DNA of 64,000 nucleotides from M269 sp964625615 (GTDB lineage Bacteria; Pseudomonadota; Gammaproteobacteria; Enterobacterales; Alteromonadaceae): contig CAZVDU010000002.1 in NCBI GenBank assembly GCA_964625615.1, positions 27,624 through 91,623 of the forward strand, written 5' to 3'. Shown here in pieces: positions 36,179 to 46,185 of this stretch. The notes beneath the pieces were generated by a model. The model was not told the DNA's origin. It made no database searches and saw nothing but the letters and a program-made list of their open reading frames with translations. The position numbers and the translations under genes are program-made. Position 1 is the first letter of the stretch, and the number at the start of each line of letters is the position of its first letter.

Positions 36179-36904
36179 GTGTTAGCACTTTTACGAATTC
36201 CCGTTATCTTCTTTTATTTTGTCGCAGTTAACTTATTGTTGATTTTAGTCTGCATTGTTCGCCCTTTTCATCGAAATAATGTCCATTTAGCGGGTTACTT
36301 ATACAGTGGCATGGGCCGATTAGTCGGATTAAAACTTGATGTTCGTGTGCCCGACAGCGTCAAAAAAGGCGGGCCTTACGTTTTTATTTGCAATCACCAA
36401 AACAGCTATGATCTCATCACAGTGTGCCGTGCGGCACAGCGTGGTGTTGTGACCGTCGGTAAGAAGAGCTTGATCTGGATACCGATATTCGGCCAAGTAT
36501 ACTGGTTAACCGGCAATATTATGATCGACAGAAAAAACTCGGCAAAAGCGCGAGACACGATCAAACTCACTGCAGCAAAAATTAAAAAGAGAAAGCTATC
36601 GGTCTGGTTCTTTCCAGAGGGAACACGTAGTTATGGGAGAGGCTTACTACCTTTTAAAACAGGCGCCTTTCGTATCGCCAAACTAACAAACGAACCTGTG
36701 GTTACTATCAGTACAAGCAGCCTCTCAAAAAAAGTAAAACTCAACCGCTGGGATAACGGTACTGTTATCATCGATATCGCAGATCCAATATCTATGGATG
36801 ACAGCAAAGAAATTAAAGAGTGGGCCAACTACTTTCATGACGTTATGAAAAAACGTATAGAAACAATAGATTCAGAAGTCGCTGAGCTGGATAAAGCAAG
36901 GTAA
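36179..36904 (+). CDS. plsC: 1-acyl-sn-glycerol-3-phosphate acyltransferase (PlsC-like)
   Basis: 241 residues from a GTG start with GGCGAG 7 nt upstream. Two N-terminal TM segments precede the acyltransferase motifs: NHQNSYD (H73 to D78, the HX4D catalytic box) and FPEGTR (145-150). It transfers an acyl chain to lysophosphatidic acid to make phosphatidic acid at the inner membrane. Monocistronic or with rraB 36 nt downstream. Other PlsC-fold acyltransferases remain possible. Confidence 0.85.
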   Translation: MLALLRIPVIFFYFVAVNLLLILVCIVRPFHRNNVHLAGYLYSGMGRLVGLKLDVRVPDSVKKGGPYVFICNHQNSYDLITVCRAAQRGVVTVGKKSLIWIPIFGQVYWLTGNIMIDRKNSAKARDTIKLTAAKIKKRKLSVWFFPEGTRSYGRGLLPFKTGAFRIAKLTNEPVVTISTSSLSKKVKLNRWDNGTVIIDIADPISMDDSKEIKEWANYFHDVMKKRIETIDSEVAELDKAR

Positions 36905-36940
36905 ACTAGCCATAGCTATTTTCAAAGGTATCAATATCCC

Positions 36941-37297
36941 ATGAGTGAACAAGACGACCTAATGCAAGAATGGTACGAGTTTAATGAAGAAACTGTGCAA
37001 GCCCTGCTGGATGATGGTAGTAAAGCAGATGCTAAGCACACCATTGAGTACCACTTTGCTTGTGCTGACTTCGACAAACTAGAAAAAGCGGCTGTTGATG
37101 CATTCAAGGCTGATTTTGAAGTTGGCGATGCCGAAGAAGTGGCTTTAGACGACGGTGGCACCGTATTTTGTTTTGACGCCGTTGTAGAAAGATTACTTGA
37201 TGTAGACTTAATTAATCAAGATACCGAAAAGCTCATTGCGATAGCATCGAAACACGGTGTTCACTATGATGGCTGGGGCACTTACTTTATTGAGTAG
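36941..37297 (+). CDS. rraB: Regulator of RNase E activity B
   Basis: 118 residues, very acidic. The C-terminal HYDGWGTYF motif and the FDAVVERLL region are characteristic of RraB. In E. coli this protein binds the C-terminal scaffold of RNase E and lowers its activity. Cytoplasmic. Downstream to 37376 I see no gene or terminator. Confidence 0.88.
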   Translation: MSEQDDLMQEWYEFNEETVQALLDDGSKADAKHTIEYHFACADFDKLEKAAVDAFKADFEVGDAEEVALDDGGTVFCFDAVVERLLDVDLINQDTEKLIAIASKHGVHYDGWGTYFIE

Positions 37298-37376
37298 TCA
37301 GCACACCTTCTACCCTTGCTGTGACTGAAATCATTCGCAGCCAAAGCGTGCTGTTGCATCCAGGTCAGATACTGCT

Positions 37377-38495
37377 TTATAACGCAAAATAGTTGGTAAA
37401 GCATTTATACAACTGAGTACCACCTAAAATCGACGCTGATGGGAAGTGTAGTATAGGAATTAAATCACAAGGGGCAACAATGGTCGACGTTGCTTTGGGA
37501 TTATCTAACTCGTCGATGTTAAGCACCTTAGCCATCACCTGCCCGCTTTTTATTCTGTCATCGGGCTTAGCGATGTATTCAACCATACCGCCTTGTTGAC
37601 TATACATAACTTTATAATCACGCAGATAAATAGCGACGCGATCCATTTCATCAGCTTTATAGTCAGCATTTTCAAAACACCCCTTAAAATTTAGGTACGC
37701 CAAGATACTTTGAGCATCATAACACCCGGCCTCAAAATCAATAACCTCTTGAGATCCCATCTCCATTGTGAAAGCTTCAACATTAAAATCCCAATCACAT
37801 GAGTTATCCATACTTTGCAGGTATTCTTGCAATTGCCACCATTGGCAGAACGTCGCTTCGTCTAATGCACCTGCGAATTTATTAGGAATTAAAATAACGT
37901 TACTGATATTGAAATGCTTCGCAGATTCCCTAGCGTATTCGGGAACGTATATATGTCGCGTCGATACCGGGCCGTTATGCAAATCCAACACAACATCTGC
38001 GTCAAATGCAAAACGTTGCAGCTTTAAATTAAGCCGCTGTGCTAAGCCGATTCCCCAAGGCTCATCAAGTCGCTTATCAATTGCCCCTTTTATTTCTTGC
38101 CTAAACTGCTGCTTTATTACATCAAGTGGTTGAGTTCTGTCTACCGTATTGGCAAAGTTGCGGATAAGTTCAAGTTCGAAAAAGTATCCCCGGTTCCAGT
38201 TCTGTCCGTTTACAGGATCGAAACGTCCAAGTGTATATTCGCCTGATTTAATATTGCTACCGACCGGGTTGCAGTTAGGAACGAGAATAACTTCACCTTT
38301 AAGATCAATCTGCTTTAATGCATCAATAAGATGATAGATAACAACATTACCCTGAACCTCAGCACCATGAATAGAGCTCTGTATATACACTTTAGGCCCT
38401 GGCTTGTCGCCAACGAAGCGATAAACAGGCACATTTAAATTTCGCCCAGAAGCGTTTTGAGCAACTACGAGATAATCTTTAATACAGTGAGGCAT
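37377..38495 (-). CDS. Succinylglutamate desuccinylase/aspartoacylase family hydrolase
   Basis: 372 residues. Zn2+ ligands H43 and E46 in SIHGAEVQGN and a third His in VLDLHNGPV mark the M14-like AstE/AspA family; the catalytic Glu is likely in FTMEMGSQ. A C-terminal beta domain (about 290-360) ends in VAPCDLIPIL. It hydrolyses an N-acyl amino acid amide. Substrate cannot be fixed without ast genes, which are absent here. Transcription runs from the same side as the aldehyde dehydrogenase, but a terminator separates them. Confidence 0.82.
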   Translation of the reverse strand: MPHCIKDYLVVAQNASGRNLNVPVYRFVGDKPGPKVYIQSSIHGAEVQGNVVIYHLIDALKQIDLKGEVILVPNCNPVGSNIKSGEYTLGRFDPVNGQNWNRGYFFELELIRNFANTVDRTQPLDVIKQQFRQEIKGAIDKRLDEPWGIGLAQRLNLKLQRFAFDADVVLDLHNGPVSTRHIYVPEYARESAKHFNISNVILIPNKFAGALDEATFCQWWQLQEYLQSMDNSCDWDFNVEAFTMEMGSQEVIDFEAGCYDAQSILAYLNFKGCFENADYKADEMDRVAIYLRDYKVMYSQQGGMVEYIAKPDDRIKSGQVMAKVLNIDELDNPKATSTIVAPCDLIPILHFPSASILGGTQLYKCFTNYFAL

Positions 38496-38534
38496 GAGTT
38501 AACAACTGGTATGGTCAGGAAGCAGATAATAACA

Positions 38535-38560
38535 ACAAAAAAGGCTGGAAAACCAGCCTT
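38535..38560 (-). terminator. Rho-independent terminator after the aldehyde dehydrogenase gene
   Basis: An 8-bp perfect stem (AAGGCTGG/CCAGCCTT) with an AAAA loop on the plus strand; on the minus strand it is followed by TTTTTTG. It lies 22 nt after the dehydrogenase stop. Confidence 0.88.
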
Positions 38561-38581
38561 AAACTAGAGCCTTATCAACAG

Positions 38582-39985
38582 CTAACCACTAAGCGCGGAT
38601 GAATGTATAACAAGCATTTTTTCAATTTGCATATCTTCAATAGTATGAGGTAAGCCTCCCACACCAAGCCCAGCCTCTTTAAGTCCAGCAAATGGCATTC
38701 CATCAACCCTGAAAGCCGTATGATCATTGAGCATAACGGCTGAAGCGTCCAGTTGACGATAAGCTGTCATCGCTGTTTCTATACTTTGTGTAAATACAGC
38801 GGCTTGGAAGGCAACATCAAGGCTATTGGCAGCATCGAAAGCTTCATCCATGTCGTCAAATGAATATAAACACACAACCGGTCCAAAGACTTCACTGGTA
38901 GAGACTTTAGCGTCCGCAGGAGGGTTCAACAAAACAGTCGGCGCATAACAATTATTACCTACAGCCTCACCACCACATAACACTTCAGTCCCCATGGACT
39001 TAGCTTCTTCAACCCATTCAGCCACGCGATTAAACTCTGAGGTACTAATGATTGGACCTACTTGCGTATCAGCACTCGCTGGGTCACCAACAATAAGCGC
39101 CTTGGCTTGCTCAGCTAATTGTGCGCCAAGTTCATTAATAATACTGCTATGTACATAGATACGTTGAACAGACACACACACTTGTCCAGCATGATAGAAA
39201 CCTCCTTTACACAAGGAGCTCACAGTTTGTGACACATCGGCATCGGCAGCGACAACCACAGGTGCTACACCGCCATGTTCTAAAGCGCAACGAGTCCCTG
39301 GCGATAGTTTACTGCGTAGAGACCAACCGACTTGAGCACTGCCGATAAAACTAAAGAAACTGACACGCTCATCGACTACCATCTTCTCTGATAAAGAGCG
39401 GTCGGCAGGTACAACAAATTGGCACCACTCTTCGGGTAAACCTGCTTCATGCAAAATGTTAACGAAAGACAGGCACGACATAGGTGTATCACTGGATGGT
39501 TTAACCAACACCGGGCAACCAGCCGCAACCGCCGCCCCGACTTGATGCACAATTAAATTAAAAGGATGATTAAAGGCGCTGACAGCAACAACAACACCAA
39601 TAGGTTCCTTTTGGGTAAATGCTGCGCGATTTTGACTACTTGCTGTTCCGCCCATTGGAATAACTGTTCCGGCCTCAGCACGGATATGTTCTATAGCAAT
39701 GCGAACACCATCAACCGCACGATTAATCTCGACGATAGAGTCCATCAAAGGTTTACCACCTTCTTTTGCAGAAGCCAGCGCAAGTTCGTCTTTACGCGCC
39801 GTAATTATTTCGGCTGTTTTTTCAAGGATCTCGACTCGTCGGTGCAAAGGCAACCAGCCTGAGCGTTTGCGAAATAGGGCGTAAGCACTGCTTAACGCAT
39901 ACTCTACTTGCTCCGCATTCGAGACAGGCACTTCGCCCAGTTTTTCTTGATTAAAAGGCGATAAAACGTCCCGGGTAGCTGCCAT
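38582..39985 (-). CDS. Aldehyde dehydrogenase family protein
   Basis: 467 residues. All core residues are visible: N139 in SAFNHPFN, E236 in LEHGG and the nucleophile C270 in HAGQVCVSVQR, with the family ending VFGPVVCLYSF. It resembles glyceraldehyde-3-phosphate (non-phosphorylating) and phosphonoacetaldehyde dehydrogenases more than betaine-aldehyde enzymes, judging from length and the VSVQRIYVH segment. It oxidises an aldehyde to an acid with NAD(P)+. Substrate not known. Confidence 0.88.
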   Translation of the reverse strand: MAATRDVLSPFNQEKLGEVPVSNAEQVEYALSSAYALFRKRSGWLPLHRRVEILEKTAEIITARKDELALASAKEGGKPLMDSIVEINRAVDGVRIAIEHIRAEAGTVIPMGGTASSQNRAAFTQKEPIGVVVAVSAFNHPFNLIVHQVGAAVAAGCPVLVKPSSDTPMSCLSFVNILHEAGLPEEWCQFVVPADRSLSEKMVVDERVSFFSFIGSAQVGWSLRSKLSPGTRCALEHGGVAPVVVAADADVSQTVSSLCKGGFYHAGQVCVSVQRIYVHSSIINELGAQLAEQAKALIVGDPASADTQVGPIISTSEFNRVAEWVEEAKSMGTEVLCGGEAVGNNCYAPTVLLNPPADAKVSTSEVFGPVVCLYSFDDMDEAFDAANSLDVAFQAAVFTQSIETAMTAYRQLDASAVMLNDHTAFRVDGMPFAGLKEAGLGVGGLPHTIEDMQIEKMLVIHSSALSG

Positions 39986-40202
39986 ATTTGTCTCCTGTAG
40001 TCATTCAATCATCAAATGCAGCGCACTCGCGCTACTCTATTGAATTTGTTTAACTATATTTTTAGGTATCGATGTTTGTAACCAACAGAAAGACCCCAAA
40101 TAAAACCGTTGTCTTTCATCAATCTATAATATAGCAATAAATACAGAGACTTTTTAGCTTATAAAGCACACAGTTGCAGTTTTACAACTGGGCATTATGC
40201 TA

Positions 40203-40451
40203 TCACCAACGAGGCTCTGTCGAATCATCTATGCCCGCTTTGTGTGCTGGGAATGTACTTATCCCTAATAAGCTATAAAGTGGACAGAGTCCAACAACGC
40301 AAGTAACCCAGATCAGAAGTGACACTCCTATCATTAACACTGAAATAGCAGAGGGAAATATCTCCTCTAACGCCAATGCAAAAATAACGGTAGAAACTAT
40401 CGAGCGGACTGCCGTATCCAACACACCCACATTGTCTTTCGCTAACCACAT
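40203..40451 (-). CDS. DUF2892 (YgaP TM-domain-like) small membrane protein
   Basis: 82 residues. MWLAKDNVGVLDTAVRSIVS then two TM helices and CPLYSLLGIST match DUF2892; the CPLY motif is the usual one in this family. It is the second member in the window but not a tandem copy, and it is monocistronic. Function unknown. Confidence 0.8.
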   Translation of the reverse strand: MWLAKDNVGVLDTAVRSIVSTVIFALALEEIFPSAISVLMIGVSLLIWVTCVVGLCPLYSLLGISTFPAHKAGIDDSTEPRW

Positions 40452-40642
40452 AATATTACCTCGCTGAGAATCATTAGGTCAGGAGTATTATCACGAGTTC
40501 ACAATAATGAGTTCTTGATCAGGATCAAAAATAAAGGACAAGATGACCGGTACTGCGTCTAAAAAGTAATCGACGTTGAGCGACTATTCAACCCGCTCAA
40601 CAAACTTAAATCATGGCTGACCAATGCAAGCCTTCAACGTAG

Positions 40643-43123
40643 CTATTGTTTATATAGCTTTTGTGCCGCCATAGCTAAAAACATATAGTTAGTCGCGCCT
40701 CCCCCCATGACGTACTCGGTTTGCTGCCAAAAAAACGGCCATATTTTTAACTCAGGTAAATCAGGGCGAATTAAAGCTGTACCTGAGATAACACCACCAG
40801 GAATATGCGACCAATCAGCGCGATTCACTCCATAAGCGACTAAGGCAGACTCCGAGCCAACCCCCGAAACAAAGGACATAGTATTACTTCCCGGATGCAC
40901 ACCTAAAACAAAATTTAACGCGTTGATATAAAAATCATGACCGGTGTGTTGTGGCCAGCCTTTATTGAAAAAATACTGTTGCACGCCAAAGCGCTGAATA
41001 TTCCATCCCGCTCCCCAAATATTGGGTTTATAAGGTACACCAAAAGGAGAATCTTCAGCTTCTTTTCTAAGTGTTGCCTGATAACTATCTACAGCAGCAG
41101 ATACCTTTTCCTTGAACGATTTATTGTTAATATGATGAATGACATGGCCAACAGCCCACCCTGTTTGCTCCATATTTTTAACAATATAGTCATCAAGGCC
41201 GACTAGCACCTTTGTATATTGTTCTTTTTGTGTACTCAGAATAAGCTCAGACAAAGCAAACACCTGAGAGCTGATATTGGATTCGGTGAACTGCTCTTTG
41301 TTATAAACAGCGGCAGCATAAATAGCTTCCGCCGCCTCAATCGCTTCTTTTGACAAAGTAGGGTTGTAGCTCGATAGCACACGAGATGCCGCAGCCAAAC
41401 CTGCAGCCGCATATAACTCTCTGCCCGGATTCTCTTCGGTAAACACCCACCGATCATCACGTTTCCCAGAGAACTCACCTTTGACCTGATGTTCACCTAA
41501 GTTGTTGTCTTGATAAAAGTGATCAGTTTGGCTGGCGGCATCACCGAGCATGACATACTGGCGATTAGTTGGGACAATAATGCCACGATATAAGCGCCCA
41601 AGAGACTTGTAGGCACCTAGCACACTCAGCAAACCATGTTCAATTTGTTGCAGAGCGTCAGACTTACCATCAGGTTGATGAATTTCTACGAGCTCTTTGT
41701 CTTGATCGATAAGCGTAGCATCGTAATCTAAACCGAACTCTTCAACCATCATTGATAGTAACCATACGGTGCCCATTTGTGATTCAACCCTTAAATCATA
41801 ATCACCTGCATCATGCCATCCGCCCTTGTTAAGGTTAGGAACCCTTTCACCGGGACTATAATTAGTCAAGGTTGACGGTCCAGAGATGTAACCATCAAAG
41901 TGATTGTGATCGACGGGTGACATCAGGGCATCGTCATGATGACAATGGTCATGCCAAACACGGTACTTTTCATTAACACGCATATGGCACATTTGTACTG
42001 GTAGGTAATACTCTAATGTGGGTTGCCAGGCGTGGCGATCGTATACTGTGTCTGATATGGCAAAAGGGTGAGTCGTTTTGCCACGATATTCCAATACGTA
42101 CATGCCTGGTTTATCTATGGAGGAAAAGTCAAACGTCAGGTATTGGTAACGTAAAAACTTACCCCAATGCTCTGACTGCCCTTTCAACACAGGGCCTTTG
42201 CCAGTTGAGTTAAGCCGATACAAAATCACCTGACCCGTTGACGAGTCGTTACTATCTTGTTCAATGATGGCTTTTTTAGCCTGCTTCGTGGAATAGCCTA
42301 ATTGTGAGACTTGGATAACGGGTTCGTATTGCCAGTCTTCAATAACATTGGGGGTGATTGTCCATTCAATGGCGTTCTTGGTTTTTCCTGCAGGAACTAA
42401 GCTGCGTACAATAAACCAGCCGTTATTGTGATTAGCACGTCCATCCAACAGGCTTAAGGCATTGTTTTTACTGTTAATAACGATTCTTTGCGCGTCAGAC
42501 TCCGGAGCAATAACTAAGCTGGAGCCTGTTGCTAATGGCTCAGCAAGTGTTTCACCTTGCTCTTGTATAAAAGGGCCATTCGGCTGATTCGGGAAAATGC
42601 CTGATTGATTATCCATCAGCCATGCATTACCAAACAAATCTCCCGGAAATAACTCAAAGTTAAAACCGATTTTACCGACCCACTCTTCGGGTAAAGCATC
42701 TTCAAGATCGACCGAAATTTTAAAACTGCTTTTATCAACAGGAGTCACATGCACCGCATACGAAAACTCAAAATCTGGGTAGCTAATAGGATTAAAGCCC
42801 TGGCGATCTTTCGATGGATCAGGGTAAAACATCCTTTGTGAGATAGTTTGCGTTATTTTATCAATGGTTTGCTCTCCTCCTGCTGGCACCGGGGACCATT
42901 GCCCTGGGGAGGTTTCTAAACGTAAATCACCATTCGCGGCAACTCTAACGCCATGTTGTATGATGGTCACACCGGTTTGATGTCCGTCAGGGTAGATATC
43001 GCTGTAAGAGGTAATATTTAGCCCTTGCATCTCCAGGTAGCCTAACTCATTCAGTTGCAAACTATCTTGAGCTAAAAGAGAGAATGAGCATAAAGCAAGA
43101 AAAGGGGCAGTTTTTGATATCAC
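40643..43123 (-). CDS. Glycoside hydrolase family 9 protein
   Basis: 826 residues with a signal peptide (about 1-18). Residues of about 25-260 form a beta-rich region of unknown family. An N-terminal Ig-like CelD_N domain follows (about 265-355, opening QVSQLGYSTKQAKKA). The GH9 (alpha/alpha)6 catalytic part carries GGWHDAGDYD at 434-443 with D438 and D441, and the acid E803 in QTEYVMGG. The enzyme cleaves beta-glycosidic bonds. Endoglucanases and exo-acting beta-glucosidases or glucosaminidases share this design, so the substrate is open. It is single, not in a carbohydrate locus. Confidence 0.85.
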   Translation of the reverse strand: MISKTAPFLALCSFSLLAQDSLQLNELGYLEMQGLNITSYSDIYPDGHQTGVTIIQHGVRVAANGDLRLETSPGQWSPVPAGGEQTIDKITQTISQRMFYPDPSKDRQGFNPISYPDFEFSYAVHVTPVDKSSFKISVDLEDALPEEWVGKIGFNFELFPGDLFGNAWLMDNQSGIFPNQPNGPFIQEQGETLAEPLATGSSLVIAPESDAQRIVINSKNNALSLLDGRANHNNGWFIVRSLVPAGKTKNAIEWTITPNVIEDWQYEPVIQVSQLGYSTKQAKKAIIEQDSNDSSTGQVILYRLNSTGKGPVLKGQSEHWGKFLRYQYLTFDFSSIDKPGMYVLEYRGKTTHPFAISDTVYDRHAWQPTLEYYLPVQMCHMRVNEKYRVWHDHCHHDDALMSPVDHNHFDGYISGPSTLTNYSPGERVPNLNKGGWHDAGDYDLRVESQMGTVWLLSMMVEEFGLDYDATLIDQDKELVEIHQPDGKSDALQQIEHGLLSVLGAYKSLGRLYRGIIVPTNRQYVMLGDAASQTDHFYQDNNLGEHQVKGEFSGKRDDRWVFTEENPGRELYAAAGLAAASRVLSSYNPTLSKEAIEAAEAIYAAAVYNKEQFTESNISSQVFALSELILSTQKEQYTKVLVGLDDYIVKNMEQTGWAVGHVIHHINNKSFKEKVSAAVDSYQATLRKEAEDSPFGVPYKPNIWGAGWNIQRFGVQQYFFNKGWPQHTGHDFYINALNFVLGVHPGSNTMSFVSGVGSESALVAYGVNRADWSHIPGGVISGTALIRPDLPELKIWPFFWQQTEYVMGGGATNYMFLAMAAQKLYKQ

Positions 43124-43360
43124 AGTTATTATCTCTTCGTATGTTCAAGCCAAAACGATAGCAGAAAAATAACCCGGAATTGATAAAATTGACGCAATTA
43201 AAATTCTGTTTATTTATCACTTATAGGTGCTGTTGATGCTCACAGGCTACCCGCGGCAATAAGAACTTGCTATTACACAATTATCGTTACACTTTCGACA
43301 TTGAACATGCAGCTTTTACTACCTAATATTTTTGAATGTTTTGCGTAGATACTTTAGCAA

Positions 43361-44407
43361 ATGCTTAAAAAACCTACCCTCGCCCTGTCAAAAATAGCTT
43401 TCTTGGCAATCATGCTGATTACGGTGTTCGGTTGTGAAGACCAGACTATAGAAAGTTACATTGTGGATTTACACAAACGCGGTAAATTTAATGGTGTCGT
43501 ACTCATTGGAACGGCTGAAGGTATAAGCTATTCGCGAGCTTATGGTTTTGAAAACCATACACAGCAATCGTTACTAACAACACAACATCGCTTCCAGGTT
43601 GGTTCGATCTATAAAGAGTTTCCAGGCGTTGCCATTATGCAATTGGTAGAGCGCAATAAGTTGTCATTGACTAAGCCCATTTCTGTATACCTTGAAGACC
43701 TTCCGGATTGGAGCAAAAGAGTCACCGCTAAACACCTACTCACATACAGCAGCGGATTACCGACAATACCTTGGAGCGATTTATTTCAAAAAGGTACGCC
43801 AGTATCAAAGATAGAAGTTTTGCGAGAGTTAAGTGACCTGAGCACCCTCACATTTGAACCAGGAAAGAGCTATCTTTACTCGAATTATAATCCAATTCTG
43901 CTTATCCAAATCGTAGAACAAGTCAGTGGCATGTCTTTCGAAGAATACTGTAGAAAATATATATTTATGCCAGCAAATATGAAAACAGCCATGTTTGCAG
44001 AAAAATTCCCTTACCAAGGCATCTATTCAATTGCTTCGCCATTTAACACAGAAAATGAGCCTGATAACTACAAGTTTAACGTCAGCGAGCTGCTGATAAA
44101 TGTAAGTTCTGAAGACATTTATTCATGGTTAAAATACCTGCATTTAACGAAACCACTTTCCAAAGATTCAATGCATCAGTTGACAGAATCAATGGGGGAG
44201 CAATCTGCTTTAGGCATTGTTCAGTGGAAAGATGGAGAGATTTATCATCATCACCATCACGGCTCTTCAGGAAATTTTGAAGCCACTGTCAGGTATGTTT
44301 CGGCCAATGAAACCTTCATTGTTATTTTAACAAATCAGAATAACGGGAATGTATCAGATATTGCTGATAAGTTTGAGTCGTTGATTAGAGAAGGCACCAA
44401 CACTTAA
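43361..44407 (+). CDS. Serine hydrolase, class C beta-lactamase-like lipoprotein
   Basis: 348 residues. A lipobox-like FGC puts the lipidated Cys at 25. S82-IY-K85 is the SxxK nucleophile motif, YSN at 173-175 the second motif, and the HHG-type third motif follows a natural run of five histidines near residue 300. The family includes D-aminopeptidases, esterases and PBP4-like enzymes. A real beta-lactamase activity should not be assumed. Monocistronic. Confidence 0.82.
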   Translation: MLKKPTLALSKIAFLAIMLITVFGCEDQTIESYIVDLHKRGKFNGVVLIGTAEGISYSRAYGFENHTQQSLLTTQHRFQVGSIYKEFPGVAIMQLVERNKLSLTKPISVYLEDLPDWSKRVTAKHLLTYSSGLPTIPWSDLFQKGTPVSKIEVLRELSDLSTLTFEPGKSYLYSNYNPILLIQIVEQVSGMSFEEYCRKYIFMPANMKTAMFAEKFPYQGIYSIASPFNTENEPDNYKFNVSELLINVSSEDIYSWLKYLHLTKPLSKDSMHQLTESMGEQSALGIVQWKDGEIYHHHHHGSSGNFEATVRYVSANETFIVILTNQNNGNVSDIADKFESLIREGTNT

Positions 44408-44456
44408 CAAGCAGATTACAATATCGGTTTTTCCATTGAAACATTGAGAGAACGAA

Positions 44457-44525
44457 ATGACCGATGTCTCTCGAGTCAAACCAACGATTTCTGAGCTGCC
44501 TTCGCCACTAGGTAAAGAGAAATAA
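44457..44525 (+). CDS. Possible 22-residue ORF, unknown
   Basis: ATG with GAGAG upstream opens a 22-codon frame (MTDVSRVKPTISELPSPLGK and two more residues) ending at TAA 44523-44525. It lies in the 142-bp space between the serine hydrolase and mgtE. The codon pattern looks protein-like, so it could be a remnant of a longer gene or a chance frame. Low confidence. Confidence 0.15.
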   Translation: MTDVSRVKPTISELPSPLGKEK

Positions 44526-44549
44526 CGTTAGCCACTTTGTTACCAGCAT

Positions 44550-45908
44550 TTACAGCAGAAATAGCGTCGCAGTCCCTAAAAACGCAAAGATACCCACGAC
44601 ATCGGTTATTGTGGTTAATATCACACTGCCGGCAAGGGCTGGGTCAATGCGCAGCTTTTTCATAATAATCGGCAAGGTAGCGCCTGCTAAGCCCGCTGCA
44701 ATCATATTCACTAGCATCGCAAAGGCAATAACAACACCGAGCATAAAATCCTGTTTCCATAGGGCGACCACTGAAGCAATCAAGATAGCCCAAATCATTC
44801 CATTGAGTAGCCCTATCGATAACTCTTTTGTAACGAGCCAGCGTGTATTCGCTGGGCTGACATGCCCTAATGCCATACCGCGAATAACAAGTGTGAGAGT
44901 CTGATTACCAGCAACACCACCCATGCTAGGGACAATGGTATTGAGGATAGCAAGCACAGCTAATTGACTTAATGTCGCTTCAAATAAGTCGCTGACAGCA
45001 GCTGCCATTAACGCCGTAAATAAATTCACACCTAACCAGATTGAGCGTCGTTGAGTACTTTTGACTACGGGCGCGAATGTATCTTCTTCGTCATCCAAAC
45101 CGGCCATACTCATCATACTGTGTTCGGCTTCTTCACGAATAATGTCAACAACATCATCGATAGTAATACGACCAACCAGTTTATTCTCGTTATCAACGAC
45201 CGGTGCTGAGAGCCAATTATAACGTTCAAATATTTTTGCAACTTCGGCTTCGGGCATATCCACGGGAATGGTTTCTGCTTCTTCATCCATCAAACTATCA
45301 ATGGTTGATTCAGCGGAGGCAGTGATAAACTTGGTTACGGCTACCGTACCTATGAGTTTATCGTTTCGGTCCACGACGTAAAATGTATCTGTATCTGTGG
45401 GGATTTCACCTCTAAGGCGTAAGTAACGTAGAACAACTTCAATGGTGATTTCTGGCCGCAATGTCACTGTGTCGGTATTCATCAAGAATCCGGCTGTGCC
45501 ATCACCATAGGCAAGTGCTTTCTCAGCTCGTTGCCTGTCTTGTGAATCAAGTGACTTCAACACATCCTGATAGACTTTGCTCGGCAATCCGCTAAGCATC
45601 TCGGCCATATCATCCGTGTCCATCTCTTCCAGAGCATCCGCGAGTTTCTCTGGCATCATGTCAGACATAATGCCGTTACGGACATCTTCGGAGAGTTCTT
45701 CTAAGACATCACTATGAAAATCGGCGTCTATCAGCTTCCAAAGTACGGGGCGGTCTTTAGCGGGCGTTGATTCGAGCATTAAAGCAATATCGCTAGCAGC
45801 CATGTTATGCAACATGTTACTGACTTGCACATACATACCATTAGCTAGCGCGTCATTAATTGCTTCTAATTGGCTAAATGCATATTTGCTTTCTAATGCT
45901 TCTGTCAT
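44550..45908 (-). CDS. mgtE: Magnesium transporter MgtE
   Basis: 452 residues. The N-terminal superhelical MgtE_N domain (about 30-130, EEMDTDDMAEMLSGLP) is followed by two CBS domains (about 135-250) and five TM helices. SMGGVAGNQTLTLVIRGMALG is the pore/selectivity segment. The cytosolic domains sense Mg2+ and close the channel when it is plentiful. It lies after npr on the same strand, as in several gammaproteobacteria, but a 277-bp gap suggests a separate promoter. Confidence 0.95.
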   Translation of the reverse strand: MTEALESKYAFSQLEAINDALANGMYVQVSNMLHNMAASDIALMLESTPAKDRPVLWKLIDADFHSDVLEELSEDVRNGIMSDMMPEKLADALEEMDTDDMAEMLSGLPSKVYQDVLKSLDSQDRQRAEKALAYGDGTAGFLMNTDTVTLRPEITIEVVLRYLRLRGEIPTDTDTFYVVDRNDKLIGTVAVTKFITASAESTIDSLMDEEAETIPVDMPEAEVAKIFERYNWLSAPVVDNENKLVGRITIDDVVDIIREEAEHSMMSMAGLDDEEDTFAPVVKSTQRRSIWLGVNLFTALMAAAVSDLFEATLSQLAVLAILNTIVPSMGGVAGNQTLTLVIRGMALGHVSPANTRWLVTKELSIGLLNGMIWAILIASVVALWKQDFMLGVVIAFAMLVNMIAAGLAGATLPIIMKKLRIDPALAGSVILTTITDVVGIFAFLGTATLFLL

Positions 45909-46147
45909 CGCTCTTATCCTGAGTTTAGATTAGGCACTGTTTGGAAAGGACAGGTTTCTCCCCAATTAGGTTTAGGGACATTACATAGATTATATCATAT
46001 GTATCAGATATTTATACCAATTCGCCTTAGCGTTTATCTCCTCTTCGGGAAATATCGGAGCTTCAATCAGATTCTTACCTATGTTTCTACAGTAAGTTTT
46101 TTAGTAGACGATGAAATATAAGGTTAAAACAACTGAGGTTCTTTACT

Positions 46148-46165
46148 TAACCTGAGCTCAGGTTA
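46148..46165. repeat. 18-bp perfect palindrome after npr
   Basis: TAACCTGAGCTCAGGTTA is its own reverse complement. It lies 21 bp after the npr stop and 240 bp before the mgtE start on the minus strand. With no loop and no T-run it is a poor terminator; a dimer-binding operator for mgtE or a processing site are alternatives. Confidence 0.5.
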
Positions 46166-46185
46166 CTTAGAGTGCAAGCTCCATG

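Noticed and set aside
43361..44407. Run of five His followed by GSSG in the serine hydrolase, like an expression tag
   Set aside because: It is embedded in a conserved third-motif position with normal flanking codons; no vector sequence is around it.
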